A stretch of 64,000 nucleotides of DNA from Bacillus sp. FJAT-27225 (GTDB taxonomy: Bacteria > Bacillota > Bacilli > Bacillales > Cytobacillaceae). Below are positions 1 to 8,527 of this stretch, piece after piece. Position 1 is the first letter of the stretch, and every line of letters starts with the position of its first letter. The position numbers and the translations under genes were made by a program. The DNA is taken from positions 558,001 through 622,000 of the forward strand of contig NZ_MAYU01000012.1 in assembly GCF_001685025.1 (NCBI RefSeq), in the 5' to 3' direction. The notes below the pieces were generated by a model. It searched no databases and had not been told where the DNA came from. It saw only the letters and a program-made list of their open reading frames with translations.

Positions 1-253
1 GAAGCAGAAAGGCACCCAATAGAATGATATAGGCAGTGACTACATTTTTAGTGACCTTATTCTGAAGGAATGCACTGTAACATGAACAAGTCAGGGCAGC
101 CATAAAAAGTAGCATTGCGATGCTTCTGTACTTGGAATATGTACCATAGTTGATGGTTACAAAAACATAGACCGCTACTCCAATTACGCCTAAGACATTA
201 CTGGCAACGCGCAACTGTTTAGTCATTTTTTCGGGTTTAGCTTTGTTCTCCAT
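1..253 (-). CDS. Small integral membrane protein (C-terminus outside window)
   Basis: The leftward reading frame starts at an ATG ending at 253 and runs off the left edge, giving 84 residues. The start is preceded by a strong AGGAGGG ribosome binding site. After a short charged N-terminus (MENKAKPEKMTKQ), about three hydrophobic segments follow (around residues 17-33, 42-58 and 68-84). No catalytic motif or named family was recognised. Because the C-terminus is missing, total length and function cannot be judged. Confidence 0.6.
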   Translation of the reverse strand, partial: MENKAKPEKMTKQLRVASNVLGVIGVAVYVFVTINYGTYSKYRSIAMLLFMAALTCSCYSAFLQNKVTKNVVTAYIILLGAFLL

Positions 254-454
254 CAGGTCCCTCCTAGGGGCAAGTGGCATCGACTTTATAACGGAATTTT
301 ACCATATAAAGGTGGTTATAAGTATTTATTTTAAGCTCCGGATCTGTGGAAAAGGAATTTTGGTGAAATGTATTCGAATGCTGTAGTTGCTCTTTAAAAA
401 CTTGATAAAAGAGTGCAGTTGGCACATGGTGATTTTTTATGTTCAGGGTGAGTT

Positions 455-649
455 ACTAGTAAAATAGAGCTATCATTTCTGGTTATTTCAGTTAACGAGA
501 AGCATGAAAATAACTAGTACAGCTTGAAGGCTAACTAGTAGGGCTTGAAGGTATACTAGTGATGCCTAGTAGCCATTAATTGCTATACATTTAAAATTTC
601 ACTAGTAATACATGAAAATCATGCCTGTAATTGTAGTCAATTAACTAGT
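455..649. repeat. R21-b array: ACTAGT-headed ~21-bp degenerate tandem units
   Basis: ACTAGT occurs six times, at 455, 513, 534, 555, 601 and 644. The three central copies are exactly 21 bp apart and share the following GCTTGAAGG text. The outer copies are 58, 46 and 43 bp from their neighbours. The 254-691 gap holds no credible gene on either strand apart from this array. Confidence 0.7.
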
Positions 650-691
650 TATGATGGCACCTTCCACCCGGTATAAGCTGACCATAAGCAC

Positions 692-729
692 ACAAAAAGG
701 ACCCTTTCCATAACGACTGAAGGGTCCGC
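692..729 (-). terminator. Intrinsic terminator after fabV
   Basis: Reading leftward after the fabV stop, an 8-bp perfect stem GGACCCTT/AAGGGTCC (699-706 with 720-727) is followed by TTTTTGTG. It closes the leftward CoA/acyl gene cluster. Confidence 0.8.
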
Positions 730-760
730 TGTATGATTGGGCCCGCCTCAAACATTAACC

Positions 761-1954
761 CTATGGCTGCAATTTTTTCAAAGCATCGATATCCAGTTCC
801 TCGTCATAGTCAACACCTTCAATCTCGAAGCCGTTCAGTTCCATGAATTCTTTTTTAAAAAGGTCAATGGCTGTAAGGTTGTGAATATTGTCCTGGTTGA
901 CCTCGGCCATGATCGCGGTGACTTCCTGCTGGACGTCGTCGCGAAGCTCCCAGTAATCTGGGCGGATGCGGCGCTCGCCGTCCAGTTCGCGGGCATTTCC
1001 GTAAAACATGTCGGTGAAGAAACGGTATTTGTGCATGATTGGCGTTTCGTGCAGGCCTTTTTCGAGCATGACCTTGTACAGTGTTGATGCATAGATCGGG
1101 AAGGTTGGGATGACTGCGCTTGCCTTGGTGGTGACGGCTTTACTGACGCAGATTACGGCTTCCCCACCGATTCTTTCATAAAGGATTTCATTGAGCGTAT
1201 TGGCGGTGTCTTCGGCATGACGCTTTGCGCGGCCGAGCGTGCCTGCTCCGTAGAATGCCTGGGTGACTTCCGGCCCGATATAGGAATATAAAGTTGTTTT
1301 GAAGCCTTCCGTAAGGACGCCCGCTTCGTTCAGTGCATGAATCCAGCACTCCCAGTCCTCGCCGCCCATTACCTTGACGGTGTTTTCAATTTCCTCTTCC
1401 GTTGCCGGCTCGATTACCTGCTCATAGAGCTCGCCGGTTTCGAGATTGATGTTCGTTCCAGAGACAGTTTCGCCGATTGGTTTGATGACGGAACGGTAGG
1501 TGATTCCTGTATCAGGATCCTTCCGCATCCCCGAGGCGAGACTGTAAACGAGCAGATCGATTTTTCCGCCAAATTCATTTTTTACATACTCAATGACGGC
1601 TTCTTTCATTTCATTTGAAAACGCATCGCCAATGAAGTTTTTCGCAATCAGGCCTTCCTTCTCGGCTTCTTCTTTGAAAAAAATGTTGTTCCACCAGCCC
1701 GCGGTCGCTAACCGATCGTCGGTAATGCCTTTTTCAAAAGAAACACCTATTGTGTCTGCGCCTGTCCCAAACGCCGTGACAACGCGGGATGCGAGTCCAT
1801 AGCTGGAAGATGCACCGAGGATGAGCACCTTTTTTGGGCCATCAAAGCGAGGCTGCCCTTTTATATAGTCGATTTGTTTTTGCAGCGCGGCCTTGCAGCC
1901 GATTGGATGGGCTGCCCTTGAAACATTGCCTTTTAATTTTGCTTCTATGATCAT
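761..1954 (-). CDS. fabV: Trans-2-enoyl-CoA / enoyl-ACP reductase, FabV type
   Basis: The product reduces trans-2-enoyl thioesters with NADH in the cytoplasm, the last step of a fatty-acid-type elongation cycle. Its 397 residues are normal for the FabV/Ter family. The nucleotide-binding motif GASSSYGLASR is at residues 47-57, and the family's Y-x8-K catalytic pair is visible as Y235 and K244. The ATG is preceded by AAAGGAGA. It is the last gene of the leftward cluster, 53 bp after the MaoC-type hydratase, and has its own terminator. Bacilli usually rely on FabI or FabL for housekeeping synthesis, so a FabV inside a catabolic-looking cluster suggests a dedicated pathway role. That role is inferred; the family assignment is firm. 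Confidence 0.95.
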   Translation of the reverse strand: MIIEAKLKGNVSRAAHPIGCKAALQKQIDYIKGQPRFDGPKKVLILGASSSYGLASRVVTAFGTGADTIGVSFEKGITDDRLATAGWWNNIFFKEEAEKEGLIAKNFIGDAFSNEMKEAVIEYVKNEFGGKIDLLVYSLASGMRKDPDTGITYRSVIKPIGETVSGTNINLETGELYEQVIEPATEEEIENTVKVMGGEDWECWIHALNEAGVLTEGFKTTLYSYIGPEVTQAFYGAGTLGRAKRHAEDTANTLNEILYERIGGEAVICVSKAVTTKASAVIPTFPIYASTLYKVMLEKGLHETPIMHKYRFFTDMFYGNARELDGERRIRPDYWELRDDVQQEVTAIMAEVNQDNIHNLTAIDLFKKEFMELNGFEIEGVDYDEELDIDALKKLQP

Positions 1955-2007
1955 TTGTCATGTCTCCTTTTTAAAAAGTAGATTTTACTTTGCTGCGGTG
2001 ATGACCT

Positions 2008-2418
2008 TCATTCGGCTTTCGGCGGGATGACCTTCGCCCTGCCTTCAAGAACGACGTCTCCGTGCTGGTTGTAGCAGGTGGTTGCTAGCTCTAAGATTTT
2101 GAACTTGCCTTTGTCGATAAATTCAATGGCCTCGACTTCTGCGGTGATGGTGTCCCCGATGAAGACGGGCTTTGTGAATTTCATTTCCTGGCTCAGGTAG
2201 ATGGTGCCCGGACCTGGGAGTTTCATTGCGAGCACGGCAGATATGAAGCCGCCGCTCAGCATTCCATGTGCAATCCTTGTTTTGAACGGCGTGCCTTGTG
2301 CGTATTGTTCATTCACATGCGCCGGGTTCAGGTCGCCGGTGATGCCGGCGAACAGATAGACATCGCTTTCTGTCACTGTTTTTGCCATTGAAGCTTTGTC
2401 GCCAATCTTAATTGCCAT
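2008..2418 (-). CDS. MaoC-family (R)-specific enoyl-CoA hydratase (PhaJ-like)
   Basis: A single hot-dog-fold MaoC domain fills the 136-residue protein. The hydratase-2 motif is intact: D29 and H34 in GDLNPAHVN, followed by RIAHGML at 48-54. The family interconverts trans-2-enoyl-CoA and (R)-3-hydroxyacyl-CoA. The frame is open upstream to 2511, but the ATG at 2418 has a GAGGAGG site 8 bases ahead, so the longer form was rejected. It sits between the CoA-transferase and fabV and could supply the enoyl substrate of FabV, or hydrate it in the oxidative direction. Confidence 0.9.
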   Translation of the reverse strand: MAIKIGDKASMAKTVTESDVYLFAGITGDLNPAHVNEQYAQGTPFKTRIAHGMLSGGFISAVLAMKLPGPGTIYLSQEMKFTKPVFIGDTITAEVEAIEFIDKGKFKILELATTCYNQHGDVVLEGRAKVIPPKAE

Positions 2419-2576
2419 GATGGTTGCCTCCTCATTAAGTTTGCTCACTATTTCACAAGATATCTTACTAAAATAAGAGACAGCTAGAAAGGGAGTTTGC
2501 AAAAAGTACATACTTTCCGCCCGTCTCTTATTTAGTTTTTATTCAAATTACCTGACGACCATTCACCAAACGCCCT

Positions 2577-3914
2577 TTACCAGAGCATAAGGCTGCGGGC
2601 TTCTTCCCTCAACTGATCCCGGAAGTCGGGGTGAGCGATCGAGATGAGCATGTCGACGCGCTCGCGGATGGATGTGCCGGTCAGGTGAGCCACTCCGTAT
2701 TCGGTGACGACGTAGTCGACGTCGTTTCGGGATAGCGAGACGACTGCTCCCTGGGTCAGCCTCGGGACGATTTTTGAGATGGTCTTGCGTTCACTTGATC
2801 CCGGGACGCGGACGTTGGCTGTCGAGTACAAGGCGATGAATGATTTTCCACCAGCCGACAACTGAGCGCCGATTGCAGTGTCTGCCTGGCCGCCGGTGCC
2901 GCTGAATTGGCGGTGGCCGATCGACTCCGAGCAGCATTGGCCGGTCAGGTCAATTTCGAGTGTTGTGTTGATCGAAATCATTTTATGGTTTTGTCCAATT
3001 ACGTACGGGTCGTTGACGTAGCTGCCGTTTAGGATCAGGACACCCGGGTTGTTGTTGATAAAATCGTACAGCTTTTTCGTACCGAGTGCGAAGGTGGCGA
3101 CCATTTTTCCAGGGTGAAGGGTTTTCTTTTTCCCAGTAACGGCGCCTGCTTCAAAAAGGTCAACCATGCCGTCTGTGAACATTTCGGTGTGGATGCCAAG
3201 GTCCTTCTTGCTCTTCAGCTCGTAGGCAACTGCGTTTGGGATGCCGCCGATGCCAAGCTGAATCGTTGAACCGTCCTCAATCAGGCCGGCGATTTGCCTG
3301 CCGATGATCCGGTCCTTCTCATTCGGTTCCGGGGATGGGAACAGCGGAACCTCGTAGTTTGCTTCGATTAGATAGTCGATTTCCGAAATATGAATTGTTG
3401 TATCCCCGAACGTACGCGGCATGTTTGGATTCACTTCAAGAATTACCAGGTCGGCGACTTCAGCAAGTTCTTTTTCATAAGTAGCACTGAGGCTAAGCGA
3501 CAGGTAGCCATGCTCATCCATCGGTGAAGCCACACCAGCGAAAATATTGACGTGGCGGTGGTCATGGCGCCTTTTCCCGGCAAAATGCAAGTGGTTCGGG
3601 ATGTAGGAAACCGTCCCGGCCTCGTGCATTTTCCGGACGGCCGGCATGTAAAACCAGCCTTCCATCAGGAAGCGTTCCTTGTAGTCGGTGGCGCTGAAAT
3701 AAGGATATTCAAGGATCGGCAGGCAGGTTGAGACCCTGATGCCTTCAATATGCTCGGGCAATTTGTGCAGCTTGGACAGGAAGCTGCGCGGTTCGGCTGC
3801 GGCGAGCCCGGAGACGATGTGGTCGCCGCTTTTCACAAAGCTGAGCGCTTTTTCGACGGATATTTTTTTAGCAAAATAAAGGTCGCTGTATTTATTGGAT
3901 GTGAGTGTCGCCAT
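2577..3914 (-). CDS. Acetyl-CoA hydrolase / 4-hydroxybutyrate CoA-transferase family protein
   Basis: This 445-residue protein belongs to the class I CoA-transferase group that includes 4-hydroxybutyrate and succinate:acetyl-CoA transferases. Visible family signatures are GIGGIPNAV, the HTEMFTDG segment carrying the expected catalytic glutamate, and EYGVAHLTG near the C-terminus. It would move CoA from an acyl-CoA donor to a free carboxylic acid, a natural activation step for an acid imported by the neighbouring Liv transporter. The frame is open to 3956. The ATG at 3914 gives MATLTSNKYS and has a GGGGG ribosome-binding stretch, so it is preferred. It overlaps the end of the upstream KAS III-like gene by 23 bases, which implies co-transcription. 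The substrate is unknown. Confidence 0.88.
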   Translation of the reverse strand: MATLTSNKYSDLYFAKKISVEKALSFVKSGDHIVSGLAAAEPRSFLSKLHKLPEHIEGIRVSTCLPILEYPYFSATDYKERFLMEGWFYMPAVRKMHEAGTVSYIPNHLHFAGKRRHDHRHVNIFAGVASPMDEHGYLSLSLSATYEKELAEVADLVILEVNPNMPRTFGDTTIHISEIDYLIEANYEVPLFPSPEPNEKDRIIGRQIAGLIEDGSTIQLGIGGIPNAVAYELKSKKDLGIHTEMFTDGMVDLFEAGAVTGKKKTLHPGKMVATFALGTKKLYDFINNNPGVLILNGSYVNDPYVIGQNHKMISINTTLEIDLTGQCCSESIGHRQFSGTGGQADTAIGAQLSAGGKSFIALYSTANVRVPGSSERKTISKIVPRLTQGAVVSLSRNDVDYVVTEYGVAHLTGTSIRERVDMLISIAHPDFRDQLREEARSLMLW

Positions 3915-4941
3915 GATCAATCGGCCCCCATTTGATGACATTTGCAGCCCACGCATAGCCGATTCCCGCGGAAATCATTGAGATGACGGTTCCGTCCTCG
4001 ACCTTGCCTTGCTCAAGTGCGAGATGCAAGGAGAGAATCTGGTCGATTTGCCCAAGATGGCCGTATTCGCTCAAATAGATGGTCTGCTCTTCGGTCAGCC
4101 CAAGCGTTTCAAGCATGAATTTGTGCATCGAGTATTTGAAGTGCAGGACAGCCAGGTAGCCGAGTTCTTCCTTGGCAACGCCGGATTTCTCAAAAGCCCG
4201 GCCGATGCACTGGAACCAGTTTGGCATCGAAACTTCGTTCAGGCGGTCCTTCATATGCTTTTCGTCAAATAGCCTTAGAGATTTATAGGCTTCTTCGTAG
4301 TTTTCAGGCGTAATCGGTTTTTCAGTGCCTCCGTACTCGACGCCTGCATCACGCGCCATCGATCCGTCGGTCATGATGTGCGAGCCGAGCAGGATGTTGC
4401 GGCCGAGGTTCTTTTTCAAAATAATCGCCCCGCCTCCGGCTGCCAGGTTATACATCATTGACATCGCCCTGTCGGTGTAGTCAACGAAATCGCCGTTCCG
4501 GTAGCCACCGACAATCATGACGGTGTTCAGGTCAGGATCAGACATCATCATGTCCTTGGCAATTTTCATCGCTGAAACGGTTGTACAGCAGCGCTGTTGG
4601 AGGTCGATGCCCCACGCATTGGTCGCACCGATTTTTTCCTGGATATAGATGGCTGAAGTGGTCAGCGGGTACTCTTTCCACTCCTCGCCAATCGAGATAA
4701 CCAGGTCGATTTCTTTCGGGTCAATTCCTGTGTTTTTAATGGCAGCAAGACCGGCTTGCACGCCCATTTCCTGGGTTCCGTCATTTTCGCCAGGGATCGG
4801 CTTTTCCTTGATGCCGAGTTTGTTGACTATTGCTTCCTCTGTCCAGACGCCATTTGTTGCTTCGGCTATTTCCTTCGCGGTCATTCTTGGAGTGGGGATA
4901 TAAATGCCAGTCCCCAATATTCCAACATGTGTTTTTGTCAC
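3892..4941 (-). CDS. 3-oxoacyl-ACP synthase III-like condensing enzyme with altered active site
   Basis: A thiolase-fold protein of 349 residues. The GTG start at 4941 has AAAGGAGG just upstream and begins VTKTHVGILGTG, the normal N-terminus of KAS III proteins; the longer frame to 5010 adds an unrelated leader. The nucleophile region is QQRCCTT, with candidate cysteines C118/C119, and a histidine lies in VLHFKYSMH (H267). Where KAS III normally has GNTS, this protein reads GHLGQ (H295), so the catalytic asparagine is replaced. That points to a KAS III-like acyltransferase or an unusual condensing enzyme rather than housekeeping FabH. It is the second gene of the hydrolase-to-fabV operon. Confidence 0.85.
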   Translation of the reverse strand: MTKTHVGILGTGIYIPTPRMTAKEIAEATNGVWTEEAIVNKLGIKEKPIPGENDGTQEMGVQAGLAAIKNTGIDPKEIDLVISIGEEWKEYPLTTSAIYIQEKIGATNAWGIDLQQRCCTTVSAMKIAKDMMMSDPDLNTVMIVGGYRNGDFVDYTDRAMSMMYNLAAGGGAIILKKNLGRNILLGSHIMTDGSMARDAGVEYGGTEKPITPENYEEAYKSLRLFDEKHMKDRLNEVSMPNWFQCIGRAFEKSGVAKEELGYLAVLHFKYSMHKFMLETLGLTEEQTIYLSEYGHLGQIDQILSLHLALEQGKVEDGTVISMISAGIGYAWAANVIKWGPIDHGDTHIQ

Positions 4942-5022
4942 GTCTATCTCCTCCTTTGAGGATTTTTTATAGTTTAAAAAACTGCAGTTACAATTGAGTT
5001 GCGGAGCCAATTTTACGTGCGG

Positions 5023-5838
5023 TCAATTATCCACACAAAGCCTTTCGTTCAGGAAGTTGATGATTAGTTGATTTGTTTCTTCGGGTGCTTCCATGAAAAA
5101 CAGATGCCCGGTTTGTTCAATGATGGCAACGCGTGACCCGGCAATTTGCTCATTAAGAAGCCGCGCATTCTCGTAAGGAACGACCCGGTCTCCGCTGCCA
5201 GCGATAATCAGCGTTTCGGCGGAAATCGTCTGGACGCGGTCTTCGGCGTTGAACGATGCCCCGGCGAACAGCTGGCGCTGGTAGGCTTCCTTCGGCTGCG
5301 GGTTTTTCTTTTGCTCAGCGATGATAAAATCGAGAATGTCCTGGTTCTGCTCGACTGTTTCCAAGTTCAATGCGGTGGAAACCGCGTAGCGAGCACGCTC
5401 CGGGTCACTGCCCTTGCTTGCGCCCTGCAGCATGATTTCGAGCGTCTCCTTCGGGATCGGAATGCTGTTTGTCCCTCCGAATGAGGTGCTGCACAAGATG
5501 AGCTTGTCGACCATTTCCGGATGGCAAATCGCTAATTCCTGAGCGATGAAGCCGCCCATCGAGACTCCGAGGATATGTGCTTTTTCTATATTCAAGGCCT
5601 TTAGAAGTGCGGCCGTATCTTCCGCAAATAATTGAATAGAGTACTCCATATCAGGTTTGTCGGTGTAGCCGACGCCTCTGTTGTCAAAAATGACAACCTG
5701 GAACTGTTTCGATAGCTCCTCGACTTGGCGGGCCCACATCCAGCTTGCGTAGCCAAGCCCTTCCAGCAACACAAGAGGCGGGCCTTCTCCATGCAATTCA
5801 TAGTAAAATTCAATTCCATTCGCATTTACTTTTGTCAC
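5023..5838 (-). CDS. Alpha/beta hydrolase
   Basis: The 271-residue alpha/beta-hydrolase fold shows an oxyanion-type region (LLEGLGYASWMW), the nucleophile elbow GVSMGG, and a C-terminal histidine in TGHLFFMEAP. It may act as an esterase, lactonase or thioesterase; the sequence does not say which. The GTG at 5838 (VTKVNANGIEFYYE) is preceded by GAAGGGAG and matches the normal start of the fold, whereas the frame open to 5904 adds a basic leader without a ribosome site. It is the first gene of the leftward operon ending in fabV, downstream of a palindromic site and a weak -24/-12 element. Confidence 0.85.
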   Translation of the reverse strand: MTKVNANGIEFYYELHGEGPPLVLLEGLGYASWMWARQVEELSKQFQVVIFDNRGVGYTDKPDMEYSIQLFAEDTAALLKALNIEKAHILGVSMGGFIAQELAICHPEMVDKLILCSTSFGGTNSIPIPKETLEIMLQGASKGSDPERARYAVSTALNLETVEQNQDILDFIIAEQKKNPQPKEAYQRQLFAGASFNAEDRVQTISAETLIIAGSGDRVVPYENARLLNEQIAGSRVAIIEQTGHLFFMEAPEETNQLIINFLNERLCVDN

Positions 5839-5888
5839 AAAACGGATCTCCCTTCTCTTGAAGATGCTAGAAAAATAGAAACGTAGAG

Positions 5889-5905
5889 TGCAATCTTGTT
5901 TCAAC
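5889..5905 (-). promoter_or_regulatory. Weak candidate sigma-54 (-24/-12) promoter for the hydrolase-fabV operon
   Basis: The minus strand reads GTTGAAACAAGATTGCA. The -12 TTGCA and the spacing match the consensus, but the -25 G is replaced by T. It lies about 50 bp upstream of the hydrolase start and below the palindrome at 5955-5971. Support comes mainly from position and from the two better examples elsewhere in the window. Confidence 0.35.
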
Positions 5906-5954
5906 GCTCAGTGCCTATGAGGACACTACAGGCGCGTTTTGCTGTCCGGAAGGG

Positions 5955-5971
5955 TGTCGGATTTCCGTACA
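5955..5971. promoter_or_regulatory. 17-bp palindromic candidate enhancer (UAS), copy 1
   Basis: TGTCGGATTTCCGTACA is a near-palindrome. Copy 2 at 11405-11421, read on the opposite strand, and copy 3 at 15659-15675 match it at nearly every position. Each copy lies upstream of a gene set in the proposed sigma-54 regulon. A partial second copy (TGTCCGGAA) starts at 5943. Confidence 0.55.
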
Positions 5972-6011
5972 CTGCCGGAAACTGCTACATTTTGCTTCCT
6001 ATTTGAAGAAG

Positions 6012-6050
6012 GGACTCCTAAATGCCAGGGGGAGCGGCATTTAGGAATCC
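6012..6050 (-). terminator. Hairpin after livK
   Basis: A 14-bp stem with one mismatch (6013-6026 with 6036-6049) lies just past the livK stop. On the minus strand it is followed only by TTCTTC, so it may be a leaky terminator or an mRNA-end stabiliser. On the plus strand it is followed by ACTTTTT. Confidence 0.6.
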
Positions 6051-6065
6051 ACTTTTTCCAGAATA

Positions 6066-7331
6066 TTATTCGAATTCCATGTACTCGGTTTCAAGTTTAA
6101 AGATGAAGCTGCCGTTTGCATCCTGGTCAACCTTGCTAAGCGCCATCTTCGTTACACCTTCACGCTTGCCGTCTTTATAGCTGATTTCAGGAGCAAGGCC
6201 ATCAGTAAAGGTCATGCCGTTCATTGCTTCAACATAGCCTTCCCATGACAGGTTGTCGCCAGCGGCTTTCAGTCCTGCCACAAATGTTTCAGCTGCAACC
6301 CAGCCAGCCATTGTGTACGCGTTAATAACCTTTTGATTTGGGAAGTACTTAGCCATTGCATCCATCAATGGCTTCAGTTTTGCTTCATCTGCTTCAACCC
6401 AGCCCATTACATACAGGTTCTTGATGACATTTGGAGCGCCTGGTGCAGCAAGTGCAAGGAATGATGCATCAGCGTTTGAATAAGTTGTGATCATTGGAAC
6501 ATTGAAGTTTACTTTTTCGAATTCCTTCAGGATCCCGGTTGTTGCGCCAGCGAGAGCATAGACGATGACGACATCAGGGTTAAGAGCTTTTGCTTTTTGG
6601 ACAGGTACAGTAAAGTCTGTGTCGGCAGCGCTGACCGCCAATTTGCCTTCATTCTTCAGTATGTCTTCCTTGCCAAGTGCTTTCAGGCCATCTTGGAACC
6701 CTTCAAGGCCGTCGCGGCCAGTATCATCGTTTTGGTAAATAACAACTACGTTCTTAGCATTAAATTTTTCAACCGCATATTTCGCTTTCAGCTTGCCTTC
6801 GTAAAAATAGTTCGGCTGGACCGGGAAGAAGTTTTCGCCGGATTTTGTCAGCTGCTTCGCACCAGAACCGAAGTATACAGCCGGAATGCCTTCGTCTTTT
6901 ACAATGCTTTCAGTCGCCATAACGCCTGGTGTTCCAAGCTGGCCAACGATTGCGAATACTTCATCATCATAGACAAGCTCTTCCATTGCCTGAACGGCTT
7001 TGTCTGGCTTGAATTCGTCGTCTTTCTTGAGCAGTTCGATTTTGCGGCCGTTGACTCCGCCTTCGTCATTTACTTTTTTCAAATACGCTTCCATGCCCTC
7101 GAAGTACGGAGTACCGATGAAAGCCAATGTACCGGATTGAACGCCGATGGTGCCGATTTTCACTGTGTCGTCAGTCACGCCCTGTGCCAATTCCACTTTC
7201 TCTTTCTCTTTCTCTTTTTCCTTTTCCTTGCCGCTGCTGGTGGACGTGGTGCCGCCTGAGCATGCTGCGAGTGAAAACAGGAGGATAAAAACCAAAGCGA
7301 CTAACGAACCTCTTTGCCAAAATTTTCTCAT
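6066..7331 (-). CDS. livK: Branched-chain-amino-acid-type ABC transporter substrate-binding lipoprotein
   Basis: The 421-residue protein has a classic lipoprotein signal (LLFSLAAC lipobox, cysteine near residue 24) and then a run of alternating K and E residues (about 35-45) that forms a charged linker to the binding domain. The rest is a type I periplasmic-binding fold of the Leu/Ile/Val-BP group: VKIGTIGVQSGTLAF near the start, ending with DGLAPEISYKDGKREGV. It should be anchored outside the membrane and feed livHMGF. Despite the family name, ligands of this group include aromatic and other carboxylic acids. The neighbouring CoA-transferase suggests an organic acid here, but that is inference. 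It is separated from livF by a 488-bp repeat-filled gap. Confidence 0.9.
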   Translation of the reverse strand: MRKFWQRGSLVALVFILLFSLAACSGGTTSTSSGKEKEKEKEKEKVELAQGVTDDTVKIGTIGVQSGTLAFIGTPYFEGMEAYLKKVNDEGGVNGRKIELLKKDDEFKPDKAVQAMEELVYDDEVFAIVGQLGTPGVMATESIVKDEGIPAVYFGSGAKQLTKSGENFFPVQPNYFYEGKLKAKYAVEKFNAKNVVVIYQNDDTGRDGLEGFQDGLKALGKEDILKNEGKLAVSAADTDFTVPVQKAKALNPDVVIVYALAGATTGILKEFEKVNFNVPMITTYSNADASFLALAAPGAPNVIKNLYVMGWVEADEAKLKPLMDAMAKYFPNQKVINAYTMAGWVAAETFVAGLKAAGDNLSWEGYVEAMNGMTFTDGLAPEISYKDGKREGVTKMALSKVDQDANGSFIFKLETEYMEFE

Positions 7332-7471
7332 GACGTTGATCTCCCTTTTTATGGTTTTTGTATTTGCATCCAGGCTGGTGTGGCCTGGGGAATGCCGTTT
7401 GTAAGTGTACGAGATTGCTGGGGATGGTGCGGTTTTAGATTTGGACTTGTTGCGAAATTGGTCCGACGGAC

Positions 7472-7750
7472 TATTGGTGATGTTTTGAAGCTCAGACCTT
7501 TGTGAAACATGAGCAGAATTGGTTTGGTCTCGCCACCATGTAAAATGTCTCTAAACTCGGTTTGAAGCGCCGGACTCTGCACAGTGTGTCCAAGACGGGT
7601 TATTGGCGACATTTCAGAGCTCAAACTATCGCGAAACGGTGCCAAGACGGTCTATTGGCATCGTTTTGAACCTAGAAACTCGGTGAAATGTGCCCAAGAC
7701 GATGTATTGGAAACATTTCGAACCTCGAAAACTACTGAAACGTGTCCAAT
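7472..7750. repeat. R52-a array, copy 1 (52-bp units with TATTGG core)
   Basis: TATTGG recurs at 7601, 7653 and 7705, exactly 52 bp apart, with an earlier unit at 7472 and a degenerate one near 7523. Each unit runs roughly CCAAGACGGTCTATTGGC, then ACATTTTGAACC, then GAAAC. Inside units there are inverted repeats such as TGCCAA/TTGGCA (7640-7660) and TTTCGA/TCGAAA (from about 7716). The array fills the gap between livK and livF, in which no gene was found. Confidence 0.75.
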
Positions 7751-7819
7751 AACCTGATAAGAGTCAGGAACCCGGGAAATGAGAACAGTCCCTGTTTACC
7801 AACAACCCGTGAACGGTTT

Positions 7820-8527
7820 CTAGTGCCCGCCCAGATACGCTTGTTTGATTTCCGGGTCGTTTTTGATGTCGGCGGCTGGCCCGTGGTGGGTGACTTTGCC
7901 GGTTTCGAGAATGTAGGCGTAGTGGCTGATGCCGAGCGCCTGATTGGCGTTTTGTTCTACGAGGAAGACGGTTGTGCCTTCTGCGTTTATATCTTTGATA
8001 ATCGTAAAAATGTCTTTTACAATCAGCGGCGCGAGCCCGAGTGATGGTTCATCCAAAAGCAGCAGCTTCGGTTTCGCCATCAATGCCCTTCCGATAGCGA
8101 GCATTTGCTGCTCCCCGCCAGATAAGGTTCCGGCGAACTGCTTCTCCCGTTCTTTCAGTCTTGGAAAATACGTATATACTTTTTCAAGTGAGTCGGCGGC
8201 AGCCTTTTTGTCCTTCTGGGTGTAGGCGCCGATTTGCAGGTTTTCTTTTACCGAAAGCTCGGGGAATACTTGCCTTCCTTCCGGTGACTGGACTATGCCG
8301 TGCTTGACCACCTTGTCAGGAGATTGCCCGGTCAAGTCTGTCCCTTTAAAAGTGACGTTTCCATTTTGCGGTTTCACAAGCCCGGAAATCACTTTCAGAA
8401 TTGATGTTTTCCCGGCACCATTCGCACCTAGGAGGGTGACAATATTGCCTTCTTTTATTTCAAGAGATACATTTTTAAGGGCATGAATGTAACCGTAGTA
8501 AGCGTCAATATTTTCAAGCTTAAGCAT
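7820..8527 (-). CDS. livF: Liv-type ABC transporter ATP-binding protein LivF
   Basis: A 235-residue ABC ATPase with Walker A GANGAGKT, signature LSGGEQQ, Walker B LLLLDEPSLGL and H-loop region FLVEQNA. The short form with GLAPLIV after Walker B is typical of LivF. It powers uptake through the LivH/LivM channel. The ATG at 8527 has AAGGAGG in front and overlaps the end of livG by eight bases, so translation is probably coupled; the longer frame to 8548 has no comparable site. Confidence 0.93.
   Translation of the reverse strand: MLKLENIDAYYGYIHALKNVSLEIKEGNIVTLLGANGAGKTSILKVISGLVKPQNGNVTFKGTDLTGQSPDKVVKHGIVQSPEGRQVFPELSVKENLQIGAYTQKDKKAAADSLEKVYTYFPRLKEREKQFAGTLSGGEQQMLAIGRALMAKPKLLLLDEPSLGLAPLIVKDIFTIIKDINAEGTTVFLVEQNANQALGISHYAYILETGKVTHHGPAADIKNDPEIKQAYLGGH

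Noticed and set aside
5028-5036. Perfect DnaA box TTATCCACA at the end of the hydrolase gene
   Set aside because: Single isolated copy inside coding sequence; no cluster.
7344-7390. Possible sigma-54 promoter before livK
   Set aside because: GC and GG are not at the required 12-bp spacing in any register examined.
7472-7750. CRISPR array considered for the 52-bp arrays (also 15304, 36905, 41940, 48357)
   Set aside because: There is no constant repeat alternating with unique spacers; whole units are similar and degenerate. No cas genes are present.
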